64,000 bases of DNA from Algoriphagus machipongonensis (GCF_000166275.1 NZ_CM001023.1:1516501-1580500), one strand, 5' to 3'; shown: positions 34,504 to 42,846, counted from the first letter of the stretch. Notes: generated by a model not told the origin, from the letters alone. Made by a program: numbers and translations.

Positions 34504-35070
34504 ATGAGAATCTTAGTCCTAGATAATTATGATTCCTTTACCTATAACCTGGTTTATATCATTAGGCAATTGGGTTATGGAGGGCAAATGGATGTTTATC
34601 GTAACGATAAAATAACAGTGGAAGAGGTAGATCAGTACGATAAAATCCTACTTTCTCCAGGACCCGGAATTCCAGAAAATGCGGGTATTATGCCGGAGCT
34701 GATTAAAAAATACGCGGATACCAAGTCAATTTTGGGTGTTTGTTTAGGACATCAGGCTATAGGAGAGGCCTTTGGTGGAGATTTAACCAATTTATCAGAA
34801 GTGCTTCATGGAGTGTCTTCTACGGTAAAAGTTTCGGATGATTTGCTTTTCAAAGAGGTTCCCGATACTTTTAGTATTGGTAGATATCACTCTTGGGTAA
34901 TCAATGAAATCACCCTTTCCGAGGATCTTGAAGTGATTGCCAGAACACCAGATCAACAGATCATGGCAGTAAGACACAAGAAGTTTGATGTCAGAGGATT
35001 ACAGTTTCATCCAGAAAGTATCTTGACAGAAAATGGTATCCAAATCATAAAAAACTGGCTAGAAAGTTAA
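34504..35070 (+). CDS. trpG: anthranilate synthase component II (glutamine amidotransferase)
   Basis: Supplies ammonia from glutamine to TrpE. An ORF opens further upstream, but the start at 34504 (MRILVLDNYDSFTYNL) is the family start; the 31 earlier codons translate the repeat linker. 188 residues; nucleophile Cys80 in LGVCLGHQAIGEAFGG and the His/Glu pair in LQFHPESI. Normally adjacent to trpE, here separated by the S23-like cassette. Confidence 0.97.
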   Translation: MRILVLDNYDSFTYNLVYIIRQLGYGGQMDVYRNDKITVEEVDQYDKILLSPGPGIPENAGIMPELIKKYADTKSILGVCLGHQAIGEAFGGDLTNLSEVLHGVSSTVKVSDDLLFKEVPDTFSIGRYHSWVINEITLSEDLEVIARTPDQQIMAVRHKKFDVRGLQFHPESILTENGIQIIKNWLES

Positions 35071-35101
35071 ATCTAGCAACACCCTAACAACCCCCTTTAT
35101 T

Positions 35102-36112
35102 ATGAAAGATATTATTAACCACTTAATAGAACATCGGACTCTTAGCCAAACGCAGGCCAGAGAGGTTTTGAAAAACATCACATCAGGTGACTACAACCAA
35201 AGTCAGATTGCGGCTTTTATGACAGTTTACATGATGCGAAGTATTACGGTTGAAGAACTTTCCGGTTTTCGTCAGGCTATGTTGGAGCGATGCATTGGAG
35301 TGGATATAGCCGAATACGATGCGATGGATCTTTGTGGTACTGGTGGTGATGGAAAAGACACGTTTAATATTTCAACTCTTTCTTCTTTCATTGTGGCAGG
35401 AGCTGGTCAGAATGTGGCTAAACATGGAAACACTGGAGTATCATCGATCTGTGGTTCCTCAAACCTTTTGGCCTATTTTGGCTATGAATTCACCAGTGAT
35501 ATTGATAAAATTCGTCAAAGCCTGGACGATGTAGGTATTTGTTTTTTACATGCCCCACTTTTTCACCCTGCAATGAAACATGTAGGTCCTATCCGAAAGG
35601 ATTTGGGTGTAAAAACTTTCTTCAACATGCTAGGCCCTATGGTTAATCCAAGTTTTCCGAAAAAGCAGATGGTTGGTGTCTTTAGTTTAGAATTAGCCAG
35701 GCTTTACGGATACCTTTATCAGGAAATGGATGCTAGATTTTCAATCATTCATGCCATGGAAGGATACGATGAGATTTCTTTGACAGGAGATTTTAAAATG
35801 ATTTCTAATGAAGGAGAAAAAGTTCTTAATCCAAAGGACTTAGGGTTGCAAAAATTAGATGCTACTTCGATTGAGGGGGGAAAGACAATTGAAGAATCAG
35901 CAAAAATATTTGAATCCATCCTCAAAGGAAAAGGTACAAAAAGTCAAAATTCGGTGGTTTTGGCAAACTCTGCTGCCGCATTGGTGACCGCGCAAGAAGG
36001 GCTTTCGTTTCCTGATGCCGTAGCTAAAGCTGAGGAAGTTTTACTCTCGGGAAAAGCATTGGATGTATTTGAAGGACTTGTTAACCCAAAAACTACCGTT
36101 TCATTAGCCTAA
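35102..36112 (+). CDS. trpD: anthranilate phosphoribosyltransferase
   Basis: Joins anthranilate and PRPP. The 336 residues carry CGTGGDGKDTFNIST (78-92), KHGNTGVSS (about 107-115) and the NMLGPMVNP block (about 179-187). It sits between trpG and trpC, 5 bases before trpC. PRPP comes from Prs, encoded at 2831. Confidence 0.97.
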   Translation: MKDIINHLIEHRTLSQTQAREVLKNITSGDYNQSQIAAFMTVYMMRSITVEELSGFRQAMLERCIGVDIAEYDAMDLCGTGGDGKDTFNISTLSSFIVAGAGQNVAKHGNTGVSSICGSSNLLAYFGYEFTSDIDKIRQSLDDVGICFLHAPLFHPAMKHVGPIRKDLGVKTFFNMLGPMVNPSFPKKQMVGVFSLELARLYGYLYQEMDARFSIIHAMEGYDEISLTGDFKMISNEGEKVLNPKDLGLQKLDATSIEGGKTIEESAKIFESILKGKGTKSQNSVVLANSAAALVTAQEGLSFPDAVAKAEEVLLSGKALDVFEGLVNPKTTVSLA

Positions 36113-36117
36113 ATCAC

Positions 36118-36939
36118 ATGAATATTTTAGATAAAATTATTGCAAGAAAGCATGAAGAAGTTGCTGAAAAAAGCAGCTTGGTTCCTGTGAAACTACTAGA
36201 GAAAAGTCTGTTTTTCGAAGGGAAAGTAGTGTCAATGAAAAAATATGTGACAGATCCGGAAAAATCAGGTGTCATTTCTGAATTTAAAAGAAAATCTCCT
36301 TCCAAAGGATTGATCAATGGTGCTGCCGCTGTAGAAAGTGTGAGTATTGGATACATGCAGGCGGGGGCTTCAGCATTATCCATTTTGACAGACAAAGATT
36401 TCTTTGGAGGATCTAACGAGGATTTGAAGACTGCTCGAAAATTCAATTACTGCCCAATCTTAAGAAAGGACTTTGTTGTGGATGAATATCAGATTTTGGA
36501 AGCAAAATCTATAGGCGCTGATTGTGTTTTATTGATTGCAGCTGCTTTGGAGCCAAAGAGATTGAAGGAATTGGCAGCTTTTGCCAAAAACTTAGGGCTG
36601 GAAGTGTTGATGGAGGTGCATGATGGAGAGGAATTGGAAAGAAGTTTATGTGATGATTTGGACTTGGTGGGAGTAAATAATCGTAACCTGAAGACTTTTG
36701 ACGTTTCCTTAGATACATCGTTAGAATTAGTGGATCGAATACCTTCTGAATTTGTAAAAATTTCAGAAAGTGGGATTTCTAAGCCAGAAACCTTAGTAAC
36801 CTTAAAGAAATCTGGATTTGACGGGTTTCTGATTGGTGAGAATTTCATGAAATCTGCTAGACCAGAACAGTCTGCGTACACTTTTATCAAGGAATATAAA
36901 AAGTTGCTATCGAAAGAAATAGCATTGAATAAGGTCTGA
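36118..36939 (+). CDS. trpC: indole-3-glycerol-phosphate synthase
   Basis: Ring closure to indole glycerol phosphate. The 273-residue TIM barrel includes SEFKRKSPSKG (about 58-68), VLRKDF-type block PILRKDFVVDEYQI (about 107-120), VGVNNRNLKTF (about 182-192) and SESGISKPE (about 216-224). Overlaps trpF by one base (TGATG), implying coupling. Confidence 0.97.
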   Translation: MNILDKIIARKHEEVAEKSSLVPVKLLEKSLFFEGKVVSMKKYVTDPEKSGVISEFKRKSPSKGLINGAAAVESVSIGYMQAGASALSILTDKDFFGGSNEDLKTARKFNYCPILRKDFVVDEYQILEAKSIGADCVLLIAAALEPKRLKELAAFAKNLGLEVLMEVHDGEELERSLCDDLDLVGVNNRNLKTFDVSLDTSLELVDRIPSEFVKISESGISKPETLVTLKKSGFDGFLIGENFMKSARPEQSAYTFIKEYKKLLSKEIALNKV

Positions 36940-37565
36940 TGCAAATCAAAGTATGTGGTATGCGGGAGCCGGATAATATTCTGGCTTTGGTCGAAGAAAT
37001 CCAACCCGATTGGATGGGATTGATTTTTTATGCCAAGTCTCCACGTTTTGTGCCTTCTGAAAAAGTAAAGGAGTTAGCAAAAGTTTCGCTTCCTAAAGTG
37101 GGTGTTTTTGTAGATGAAACGGTAGAGGAGGTGCTCCAGAAAATTAAGGAGTTCAACCTTTCTGCAATCCAGCTTCATGGGAGTGAAAGCCCAGAATATG
37201 TTCGAGAACTCAAATTGAAAACGAATAAAAAGCTTTGGAAAGTTGTGTCGGTTGGGGATAGGGTAGAATGGGAAACATTGAGAGCTTATGTGGGGTTGGT
37301 AGAATGTTTTCTGTTTGACACAGCTACAAAGAATCATGGTGGTTCGGGTAAACAGTTTAATTGGCAGATTTTAAAAGATTATCCTTTTGAGGTGCCATTC
37401 ATTCTGAGCGGAGGCATTGATGAGGAGTCAGCCGATGAATTACTTCGATTTGCAGAGAATTCTCCCCAGCTAAAAGGGATCGATTTAAACTCCAAATTCG
37501 AAGATGCACCAGGGCTGAAGAATATAGAGAAGCTGAAGAGTTTTAAAAATAAAATTAGACCATAG
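36939..37565 (+). CDS. trpF: phosphoribosylanthranilate isomerase
   Basis: Amadori isomerisation step. The 208 residues begin QIKVCGMREPDNI, with the catalytic Cys in KVCGM, and continue with FYAKSPRFV and VFVDETVEEV; LFDTATKNHGGSGKQFNW and FILSGGID form the phosphate-binding end of the barrel. Coupled to trpC by a one-base overlap and followed by an intercistronic hairpin. Confidence 0.96.
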   Translation: MQIKVCGMREPDNILALVEEIQPDWMGLIFYAKSPRFVPSEKVKELAKVSLPKVGVFVDETVEEVLQKIKEFNLSAIQLHGSESPEYVRELKLKTNKKLWKVVSVGDRVEWETLRAYVGLVECFLFDTATKNHGGSGKQFNWQILKDYPFEVPFILSGGIDEESADELLRFAENSPQLKGIDLNSKFEDAPGLKNIEKLKSFKNKIRP

Positions 37566-37597
37566 TGTTTAGTCCATGTTCCTTGGACTAAAACTAT
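37562..37597 (+). repeat. intercistronic hairpin between trpF and trpB
   Basis: ATAGT-G-TTTAGTCCA (37562-37576) pairs with TGGACTAAA-ACTAT (37584-37597) through 14 pairs with one bulged G and a 7-base loop. The left arm includes the trpF stop codon. No T run follows, so it is not a terminator; it may stabilise or process the mRNA. Confidence 0.75.
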
Positions 37598-37611
37598 CAA
37601 CTATAAAATAT

Positions 37612-38790
37612 ATGATCAAAGTAGATGAAAAGGGCTTTTACGGCAAATTTGGTGGAGCATATATACCAGAGATGTTGCATCCGAATGTCGAAGAACTGAG
37701 AGAAAACTATGAGTCAATTATGGCTTCTAAGGAATTTCAGGATGAGTTTAGAGGTTTGTTGAAAGATTATGTAGGAAGACCAACACCGCTTTATTTTGCT
37801 TCCAGACTATCTGAAAAGTATGGCGCTAAAATTTATCTAAAGAGAGAAGATCTTTGTCATACGGGAGCTCATAAAGTGAACAACACCATCGGTCAGATTA
37901 TTCTGGCCAAAAAGCTGGGTAAAAAGCGGATTATTGCGGAAACAGGAGCCGGACAGCATGGAGTAGCAACAGCTACAGTCTGTGCTTTGATGGGGATGGA
38001 ATGTACCGTTTATATGGGAGAAATAGACATTGCCCGTCAGCATCCTAATGTGGAAAGAATGAAGATTTTGGGTGCGACAGTTGTACCCGCTACCTCTGGT
38101 TCCAAGACTCTAAAAGATGCAACCAATGAAGCCATGCGTGCCTGGATCAATAATCCAGTGGATACCCATTATATCATTGGTTCGGTTGTAGGCCCTCATC
38201 CTTATCCAGAAATGGTAGCGAGATTTCAGTCTGTTATTTCAGAGGAAATCAAGTGGCAATTGAAAGAAAAAGAAGGTAGAGAAAATCCTGATATAGTCAT
38301 TGCTTGTGTGGGCGGTGGATCAAATGCTGCTGGAGCATTTTATCATTATTATAATACTCCAGAAGTACGATTGGTTGCTGCAGAAGCTGGAGGTTTAGGT
38401 GTGGATTCTGGAAAGACAGCAGCTACCACTTCCAAAGGGACGCCAGGGATCTTACACGGCTCAAAGACTATTCTTATGCAAACTGAAGATGGACAAGTGG
38501 TAGAGCCGCATTCCATATCAGCAGGTTTAGATTACCCAGGAATAGGTCCTGTTCATGCCCATTTATTTGATGTGGGGAGAGGGGAGTTTGTAGCCGTGGA
38601 TGATAAAGATGCGATGGAAGCCGGCGTAGAGTTAAGCAAGTTAGAGGGCATTATCCCAGCCATTGAATCTGCACATGCGCTTTATGCTTTGAATAAAATT
38701 GAATACTCCAAAGATGATGTGATCGTAGTCAACCTTTCTGGTAGAGGAGACAAAGATCTGGAGACCTATATTAAATGGGGGAAATATTGA
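37612..38790 (+). CDS. trpB: tryptophan synthase beta chain
   Basis: PLP enzyme that joins indole and serine. The start at 37612 ([17 protein letters not shown]) gives 392 residues; 12 more codons are open upstream but run through the hairpin. PLP Lys88 in [13 protein letters not shown], the GGGSNAAG phosphate loop (about 222-229) and [14 protein letters not shown] are intact. Acts in a complex with TrpA, encoded 194 bases downstream after repeat-filled sequence. Confidence 0.97.
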   Translation: MIKVDEKGFYGKFGGAYIPEMLHPNVEELRENYESIMASKEFQDEFRGLLKDYVGRPTPLYFASRLSEKYGAKIYLKREDLCHTGAHKVNNTIGQIILAKKLGKKRIIAETGAGQHGVATATVCALMGMECTVYMGEIDIARQHPNVERMKILGATVVPATSGSKTLKDATNEAMRAWINNPVDTHYIIGSVVGPHPYPEMVARFQSVISEEIKWQLKEKEGRENPDIVIACVGGGSNAAGAFYHYYNTPEVRLVAAEAGGLGVDSGKTAATTSKGTPGILHGSKTILMQTEDGQVVEPHSISAGLDYPGIGPVHAHLFDVGRGEFVAVDDKDAMEAGVELSKLEGIIPAIESAHALYALNKIEYSKDDVIVVNLSGRGDKDLETYIKWGKY

Positions 38791-38873
38791 TTTTGGAATT
38801 ATGAAGTAGGTTTTATAAGGTCTATGGAACTTCGGTTTTTTCTAAACATTCAACCTTTTAGTAATCTAATCTC

Positions 38874-38908
38874 GAATGATGAATGCTGAATTTAGAATAT
38901 TGAAGTAA
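38874..38908. repeat. five heptamer units between trpB and trpA
   Basis: GAATGAT, GAATGCT, GAATTTA, GAATATT and GAAGTAA follow in exact 7-base register. Part of the short-period linker family of this island. Confidence 0.7.
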
Positions 38909-38947
38909 CACAGCTTTCAATCCTTACCGCCTTCCAACCCCCAAGTC

Positions 38948-38979
38948 AATTTTCCAATTTTAAAATTTTTCAATTCCGA
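38948..38979. repeat. four octamer units directly before trpA
   Basis: AATTTTCC, AATTTTAA, AATTTTTC and AATTCCGA run in 8-base register and end 5 bases before the trpA start. They use the same octamer as the right flank of the S23-like gene, in the same orientation. Confidence 0.75.
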
Positions 38980-38984
38980 AAAAA

Positions 38985-39758
38985 ATGAACCGAATACATA
39001 CATTATTTAATACTAAAAAGGAACGCGTTCTCTCTATCTATTTTACAGGAGGGTTTCCTGAATTGGAAAGCACGATGGAAATCATGGAAGCGATCCAAGC
39101 AGGTGGCGCTGATATCATTGAGATCGGGGTTCCCTATTCTGATCCTGTGGCTGATGGTCCGACTATTCAGGATAGTAATATGATCGCATTGGAAAATGGT
39201 ATTTCGCTGAAAAAGATTTTCGAACAATTAAAGGGCTTTCGTGCCAAAATTCATATTCCAGTGGTTATGATGGGCTACCTAAATCCGATCATGCAATATG
39301 GAATGGAGGAGTTTTGCAAGAAGTGCAAAGAAGTAGGAATAGATGGATTAATCCTCCCAGATCTACCAATGCAGCAATACTTGGATGACTATAAGAGTCT
39401 TTTTGAGGAATATGAATTGGTGAATACTTTCTTGATTTCACCTCAAACTTCAGAAAATAGAATTCGTGAGATTGATGAAAATACCAATGGCTTTATCTAC
39501 ATGGTCTCCTCCCATAGTATAACAGGGGCGAAGGCCGGGATTTCTGAAGAACAGATAGCTTACTTCGAGCGAGTAAAAGCAATGAATCTGAAGAACCCAA
39601 GGTTGATTGGCTTTGGGATCTCTGATGCCGAGACTTTCTCTAAAGCTTCAGAATATAGCAATGGAGCAATTATCGGATCGGCTTTTATTAAGACAGTAAA
39701 AGATTCTAAAAGTTTAAGTGAGGATATTCAGAAATATTTAAAAAGTATTGTTGAATAA
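38985..39758 (+). CDS. trpA: tryptophan synthase alpha chain
   Basis: Releases indole from indole glycerol phosphate for TrpB. The 257-residue TIM barrel has catalytic Glu46 in IIEIGVPYSDP and Asp57 in VADGPTIQ, LPDLP (about 125-129) and the phosphate-binding IGFGISDAETF (about 206-216). Last enzyme gene of the tryptophan branch in this operon. Confidence 0.97.
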   Translation: MNRIHTLFNTKKERVLSIYFTGGFPELESTMEIMEAIQAGGADIIEIGVPYSDPVADGPTIQDSNMIALENGISLKKIFEQLKGFRAKIHIPVVMMGYLNPIMQYGMEEFCKKCKEVGIDGLILPDLPMQQYLDDYKSLFEEYELVNTFLISPQTSENRIREIDENTNGFIYMVSSHSITGAKAGISEEQIAYFERVKAMNLKNPRLIGFGISDAETFSKASEYSNGAIIGSAFIKTVKDSKSLSEDIQKYLKSIVE

Positions 39759-39811
39759 AAAGTAAGCCATTTTATCTCATTTTCTAATAAAAAATTTATC
39801 AATCCGAAGTC

Positions 39812-39839
39812 TCGTACTTCGTATTTCGCAAATCGTATT
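39812..39839. repeat. four heptamer units before the DAHP synthase gene
   Basis: TCGTACT, TCGTATT, TCGCAAA and TCGTATT run in 7-base register and end 5 bases before the start codon at 39845. Confidence 0.7.
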
Positions 39840-39844
39840 TCACC

Positions 39845-40864
39845 ATGATTATTCAGCTTCAACCCGATATATCCGAAAGCCAAAAAGATAAATTGATCCG
39901 TGAGGTCAACGGAATCGGCTACAAAACAACCGAAGTAAAAACCCAGTTGGGAGACTATTTGATCGGGATCGGTAAAAAGGATTTTGATATCCGAAAAATT
40001 GGTCAAATGGATGGCATCGTCGATATCCATATTGTTTCTGACGAGTATAAATTAGTATCCAAAAAGTGGAAGGCCAAACCAACCTCAGTGGATTTGGGAG
40101 ATAACATCTTTATCAAGGATGGAGAGATGGCTGTAATTACTGGGCCTTGCTCAATAGAGTCCGAGGAGCAAATCCGTGCGGTGGTTGCCCATTGTATAGA
40201 AAATGACATCAAGATGATGCGTGGAGGAGTTTTCAAGCCAAGAAGTAGTCCATATGCCTTTAGAGGTTTAGGGTTGGAAGGTTTGAAATTATGGCATGAA
40301 ATCGCCAGTGAAGCTGGTATAAAGATCGTGACGGAAGTGATGCAAACTTCACAGATCGAAGAAATGTATCCTTATGTGGATGTATATCAAGTAGGAGCTA
40401 GAAATTCCCAAAATTTCAATTTGCTTGATGAGTTAGGTAAGGTGGACAAAGCCGTCATGATTAAGCGAGGAATTTCGGGAACGATCGAAGAACTATTGCA
40501 GTCTGCAGAGTACGTGTTCTCGGGAGGAAATGAGAAATTGATTCTCTGTGAAAGAGGAATCAGAACTTACGAAAGAGCTTCTAGAAATACTTTGGACTTG
40601 AATGCAATCCCGATTTTGAAAGCTAAATCGCATTTGCCGGTCATAGTTGATCCATCTCATGGAATCGGTATCCGCGCTTATGTGCCACAAATGGCTTTGG
40701 CAGGAGTAATGTCTGGTGCAGATGGAATTATTTATGAATCCCATGAAGTTCCTGAAAAAGCTTATTCAGACGGTCAGCAGACGCTTGATTTCGCACAAAG
40801 TGCAAGGTTAGCCGCATGGATCAGAGAGAGTTTTGCAATGCGGAAAGGATTTGATTTGTTGTAA
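39845..40864 (+). CDS. DAHP synthase, type I beta with N-terminal regulatory domain
   Basis: 3-deoxy-7-phosphoheptulonate synthase, entry to the shikimate pathway. Residues 1-70 form a ferredoxin-like regulatory domain as in Thermotoga DAHP synthase. The barrel has VITGPCSIES (98-106), KPRSSPYAFRG (131-141), VGARNSQNF and VDPSHGIG, all catalytic or metal-binding. 339 residues. Placing the first aromatic enzyme at the end of the trp operon lets the Trp attenuator influence chorismate supply. Kdo8P synthase is excluded by KPRSSPYAFRG and the domain layout. Confidence 0.95.
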   Translation: MIIQLQPDISESQKDKLIREVNGIGYKTTEVKTQLGDYLIGIGKKDFDIRKIGQMDGIVDIHIVSDEYKLVSKKWKAKPTSVDLGDNIFIKDGEMAVITGPCSIESEEQIRAVVAHCIENDIKMMRGGVFKPRSSPYAFRGLGLEGLKLWHEIASEAGIKIVTEVMQTSQIEEMYPYVDVYQVGARNSQNFNLLDELGKVDKAVMIKRGISGTIEELLQSAEYVFSGGNEKLILCERGIRTYERASRNTLDLNAIPILKAKSHLPVIVDPSHGIGIRAYVPQMALAGVMSGADGIIYESHEVPEKAYSDGQQTLDFAQSARLAAWIRESFAMRKGFDLL

Positions 40865-40996
40865 AGTATTGATTTCTAGAATTACCTGATTAAATTAGAG
40901 GCATGAATCCAACACCAAGAACTTTCGTACATCATTCTTATTACCATTCTCAATGAAGGGATAGGATGACTATGGATTTTTGGTAAAAAATAATAG

Positions 40997-41027
40997 AGGC
41001 CTATTCCTAGCGGAATAGGCCTTTTTT
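40997..41027 (+). terminator. terminator ending the trp operon
   Basis: AGGCCTATTCC-TAGC-GGAATAGGCCT, an 11-bp perfect stem followed by a T run, about 130 bases after the DAHP synthase stop. Confidence 0.9.
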
Positions 41028-41048
41028 GTTTCTAGAAAAACAATAACC

Positions 41049-41116
41049 GTTCTGCTGCTTCTCCAGAAGCTGCATCTCTTAGGATGAATTTCGTCCTGCT
41101 TATGGAGAAGCAGAAC
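41049..41116. repeat. 68-base imperfect long hairpin
   Basis: Outer arms GTTCTGC-TG-CTTCTCCA (41049-41065) and TGGAGAAGCAGAAC (41103-41116) enclose AAGC/GCTT and an inner AGGATGA/TCGTCCT stem. The right arm with its flank (TATGGAGAAGCAGAACAAC) recurs nearly unchanged at 41184-41203 (CTCTGGAGAAGCTGGACAAC). This looks like an interspersed palindromic element. Confidence 0.7.
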
Positions 41117-41142
41117 AACAGAAATTAGAAGAAAACAAAATA

Positions 41143-41164
41143 TGGTTTGTGAAGACACAAACCA
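41143..41164. repeat. 9-bp perfect hairpin
   Basis: TGGTTTGTG-AAGA-CACAAACCA. No T run on either strand, so not a terminator. It lies between the two copies of the GGAGAAGC arm. Confidence 0.75.
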
Positions 41165-41254
41165 CGGCAATGTTATCGTCTAGCCTCTGGAGAAGCTGGA
41201 CAACTGAAAAGAAGAATATTTAATTAGAACAGAATATACCCAAATAGCAAGAAC

Positions 41255-42034
41255 ATGAATTCAAAACCAAAAGACTGGGTCTTTAGCGATCCGAGATTAC
41301 AGAAACTCAGGCAGGAGTATGACACATATACTTCGGAGGACTTTAAAGTTTGGAAGATCCTTTTTGAAAGGCAGATGCCAAACTTACCAAAGGCGGCCTC
41401 CAAAGCCTACCTTGATGGTGTGGAGATCGTTGGTTTCTCAGCAGATCGAATTGCGAATTTTGAGGATTTGAATCAAATTTTAGCAAAAACTACAGGTTGG
41501 GAAGTTCAGGTGGTTCCTGGTTTGATTGATGATGATTTGTTTTTTGGCTTACTAAACAATAGACGATTCCCATCATCCACTTGGCTAAGGAAAATGGAGC
41601 AGTTGGATTACTTGCAGGAACCGGATATGTTTCATGATGCATTTGCTCATATGCCCATGTTGACCAATCAACCTTATGTGGACTTTCTGGAAAAACTTTC
41701 CGGCATAGCTTTAAAACATATCAACAATCCTTGGGCGATCCAGCTTTTAAGTAGGATTTATTGGTTTACCATAGAGTTTGGATTAATAAAAGAGGGTGGA
41801 GAGCTAAAAATTTACGGTGCAGGTATCTTAAGTTCAGCAGGAGAGACTAAATTCAGCCTTTCAAATGAACCGAATCATATAGATTATGATGTTCGAAGGA
41901 TTTTGAATCAAGAATACTGGAAAGATCGCTTCCAAGATAAATACTTTGTGATCGAGAATTATGAGCAGCTTTACGAATCGCTTCCAGAGATAGAGGAAGT
42001 GTTGGAGGAGATGCTTTTAGAGAAAAGACAATAG
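41255..42034 (+). CDS. phhA: phenylalanine-4-hydroxylase (aromatic amino acid hydroxylase)
   Basis: Hydroxylates phenylalanine to tyrosine with a non-haem iron and a pterin. The 259 residues contain the iron ligands His127 and His132 (MFHDAFAHMPML) and Glu174 (WFTIEFGLI), all intact, within the catalytic domain; no ACT domain. It lies between the trp/DAHP synthase genes and the his genes. Its stop codon is the first triplet of a heptamer array. Tyrosine or tryptophan specificity is possible, but phenylalanine is the usual bacterial substrate. Confidence 0.93.
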   Translation: MNSKPKDWVFSDPRLQKLRQEYDTYTSEDFKVWKILFERQMPNLPKAASKAYLDGVEIVGFSADRIANFEDLNQILAKTTGWEVQVVPGLIDDDLFFGLLNNRRFPSSTWLRKMEQLDYLQEPDMFHDAFAHMPMLTNQPYVDFLEKLSGIALKHINNPWAIQLLSRIYWFTIEFGLIKEGGELKIYGAGILSSAGETKFSLSNEPNHIDYDVRRILNQEYWKDRFQDKYFVIENYEQLYESLPEIEEVLEEMLLEKRQ

Positions 42035-42101
42035 ACATTAGACGCTAGACATAAGAATTGAGGATGGTTAATCTTGAATCTTGAGTCTAGCGTCTTGATA
42101 C
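42032..42101. repeat. ten heptamer units filling the phhA-hisH gap
   Basis: Starting with the phhA stop codon: TAGACAT, TAGACGC, TAGACAT, AAGAATT, GAGGATG, GTTAATC, TTGAATC, TTGAGTC, TAGCGTC, TTGATAC, in exact 7-base register over 70 bases and ending 6 bases before hisH. The two halves are partly inverted: AGACGCTAGAC (42041-42051) pairs perfectly with GTCTAGCGTCT (42085-42095). Confidence 0.75.
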
Positions 42102-42107
42102 TGAAAA

Positions 42108-42704
42108 ATGAAAATAGCAGTCATAAAATATAATTCCGGCAATGTGCAGTCGGTACTCTACGCTTTAGAAAGACTTGGGGTAAATGCTGAGTTGACAGAT
42201 GATCCTGAGGTGATTCGAGCGGCCGATAAAGTGATTTTTCCAGGGCAAGGTGAAGCAAGTACTGCGATGAGATACCTTAAAGAGCGAAAGTTGGATTCTT
42301 TAATTAAGGAATTGAAGCAGCCTTTCTTAGGGGTTTGTTTAGGCTTGCAGCTTTTATGTGAGTATTCTGAAGAAAATAGAACAGAATGTTTAGGAGTTTT
42401 TCCAGTTCAGGTTAAACGATTTATTCCGGAAAATTCGCAGGAATTTAAAGTTCCTCATGTGGGTTGGAATGAGTTGGAAAATTTATCAGATAACCCCTTG
42501 TTAAAGGATTTACCAGCCGAACCATTTGTGTATTATGTGCATAGCTTTTACGCAGAATTGAGTGACTTTACCATCGCTCAGACACATTATATTCATGATT
42601 TCTCCGGTATTCTCCATCGGGATAATTATTATGCTATTCAGGCTCACCCAGAGAAGAGTGGTTTAGTAGGAGAGAAGTTATTGGAGAATTTTATTTCTCT
42701 TTAA
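42108..42704 (+). CDS. hisH: imidazole glycerol phosphate synthase, glutaminase subunit HisH
   Basis: Provides ammonia to HisF. The 198-residue class I amidotransferase has the nucleophile Cys77 in FLGVCLGLQLLCE, VPHVGWN (about 123-129) and the His/Glu pair in AIQAHPEKSG. HisF is encoded two genes later. The spacer upstream is a heptamer array, the spacer downstream a palindromic element. Confidence 0.97.
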   Translation: MKIAVIKYNSGNVQSVLYALERLGVNAELTDDPEVIRAADKVIFPGQGEASTAMRYLKERKLDSLIKELKQPFLGVCLGLQLLCEYSEENRTECLGVFPVQVKRFIPENSQEFKVPHVGWNELENLSDNPLLKDLPAEPFVYYVHSFYAELSDFTIAQTHYIHDFSGILHRDNYYAIQAHPEKSGLVGEKLLENFISL

Positions 42705-42722
42705 AAGTATAGTAAAAACACT

Positions 42723-42772
42723 TCGACTTCGCTCAGTGTGACAAAAACCTTTGTCAGGTCGAGCGGAGTCGA
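42723..42772. repeat. long palindromic element between hisH and hisA
   Basis: TCGACTTCGCTC (42723-42734) and GAGCGGAGTCGA (42761-42772) pair with one wobble. Inside them TGACAAA-AACC-TTTGTCA is a perfect 7-bp hairpin. Sequences with GGTCGAGCGGAGTCGAGA are familiar as interspersed palindromic repeats in Bacteroidota (from general recollection, not searched). Confidence 0.75.
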
Positions 42773-42804
42773 GACCATATTGAACTAACTCAAACCTTAA
42801 GTTA

Positions 42805-42846
42805 TTGATTCTTGATTCTTGAATCTTGCTTCTAAAATCTCAAAAG
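42805..42846. repeat. six heptamer units abutting hisA
   Basis: TTGATTC, TTGATTC, TTGAATC, TTGCTTC, TAAAATC and TCAAAAG run in register and end exactly at the hisA ATG (42847). Confidence 0.75.

Larger units (their letters stand above)
41028..41254. other. repeat-bearing spacer before phenylalanine hydroxylase
   Basis: This stretch after the trp terminator holds a 68-base imperfect hairpin, a 9-bp hairpin and a further copy of one arm (entered separately). No open frame of note. The promoter for the phhA-his run is probably here, but no exact TAnnTTTG element was found. Confidence 0.5.

Noticed and set aside
36489..37004. 171-codon open frame on the minus strand
   Set aside because: Shadow of trpC and the start of trpF; Ser/Lys-rich antisense translation without family features.
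37562..37597. trpF-trpB hairpin as a terminator
   Set aside because: No T run follows and trpB lies directly downstream in the same operon.
42032..42101. Heptamer array as a CRISPR array
   Set aside because: Units are 7 bases, contiguous and degenerate; there are no 20-40-base repeats with unique spacers and no cas genes.
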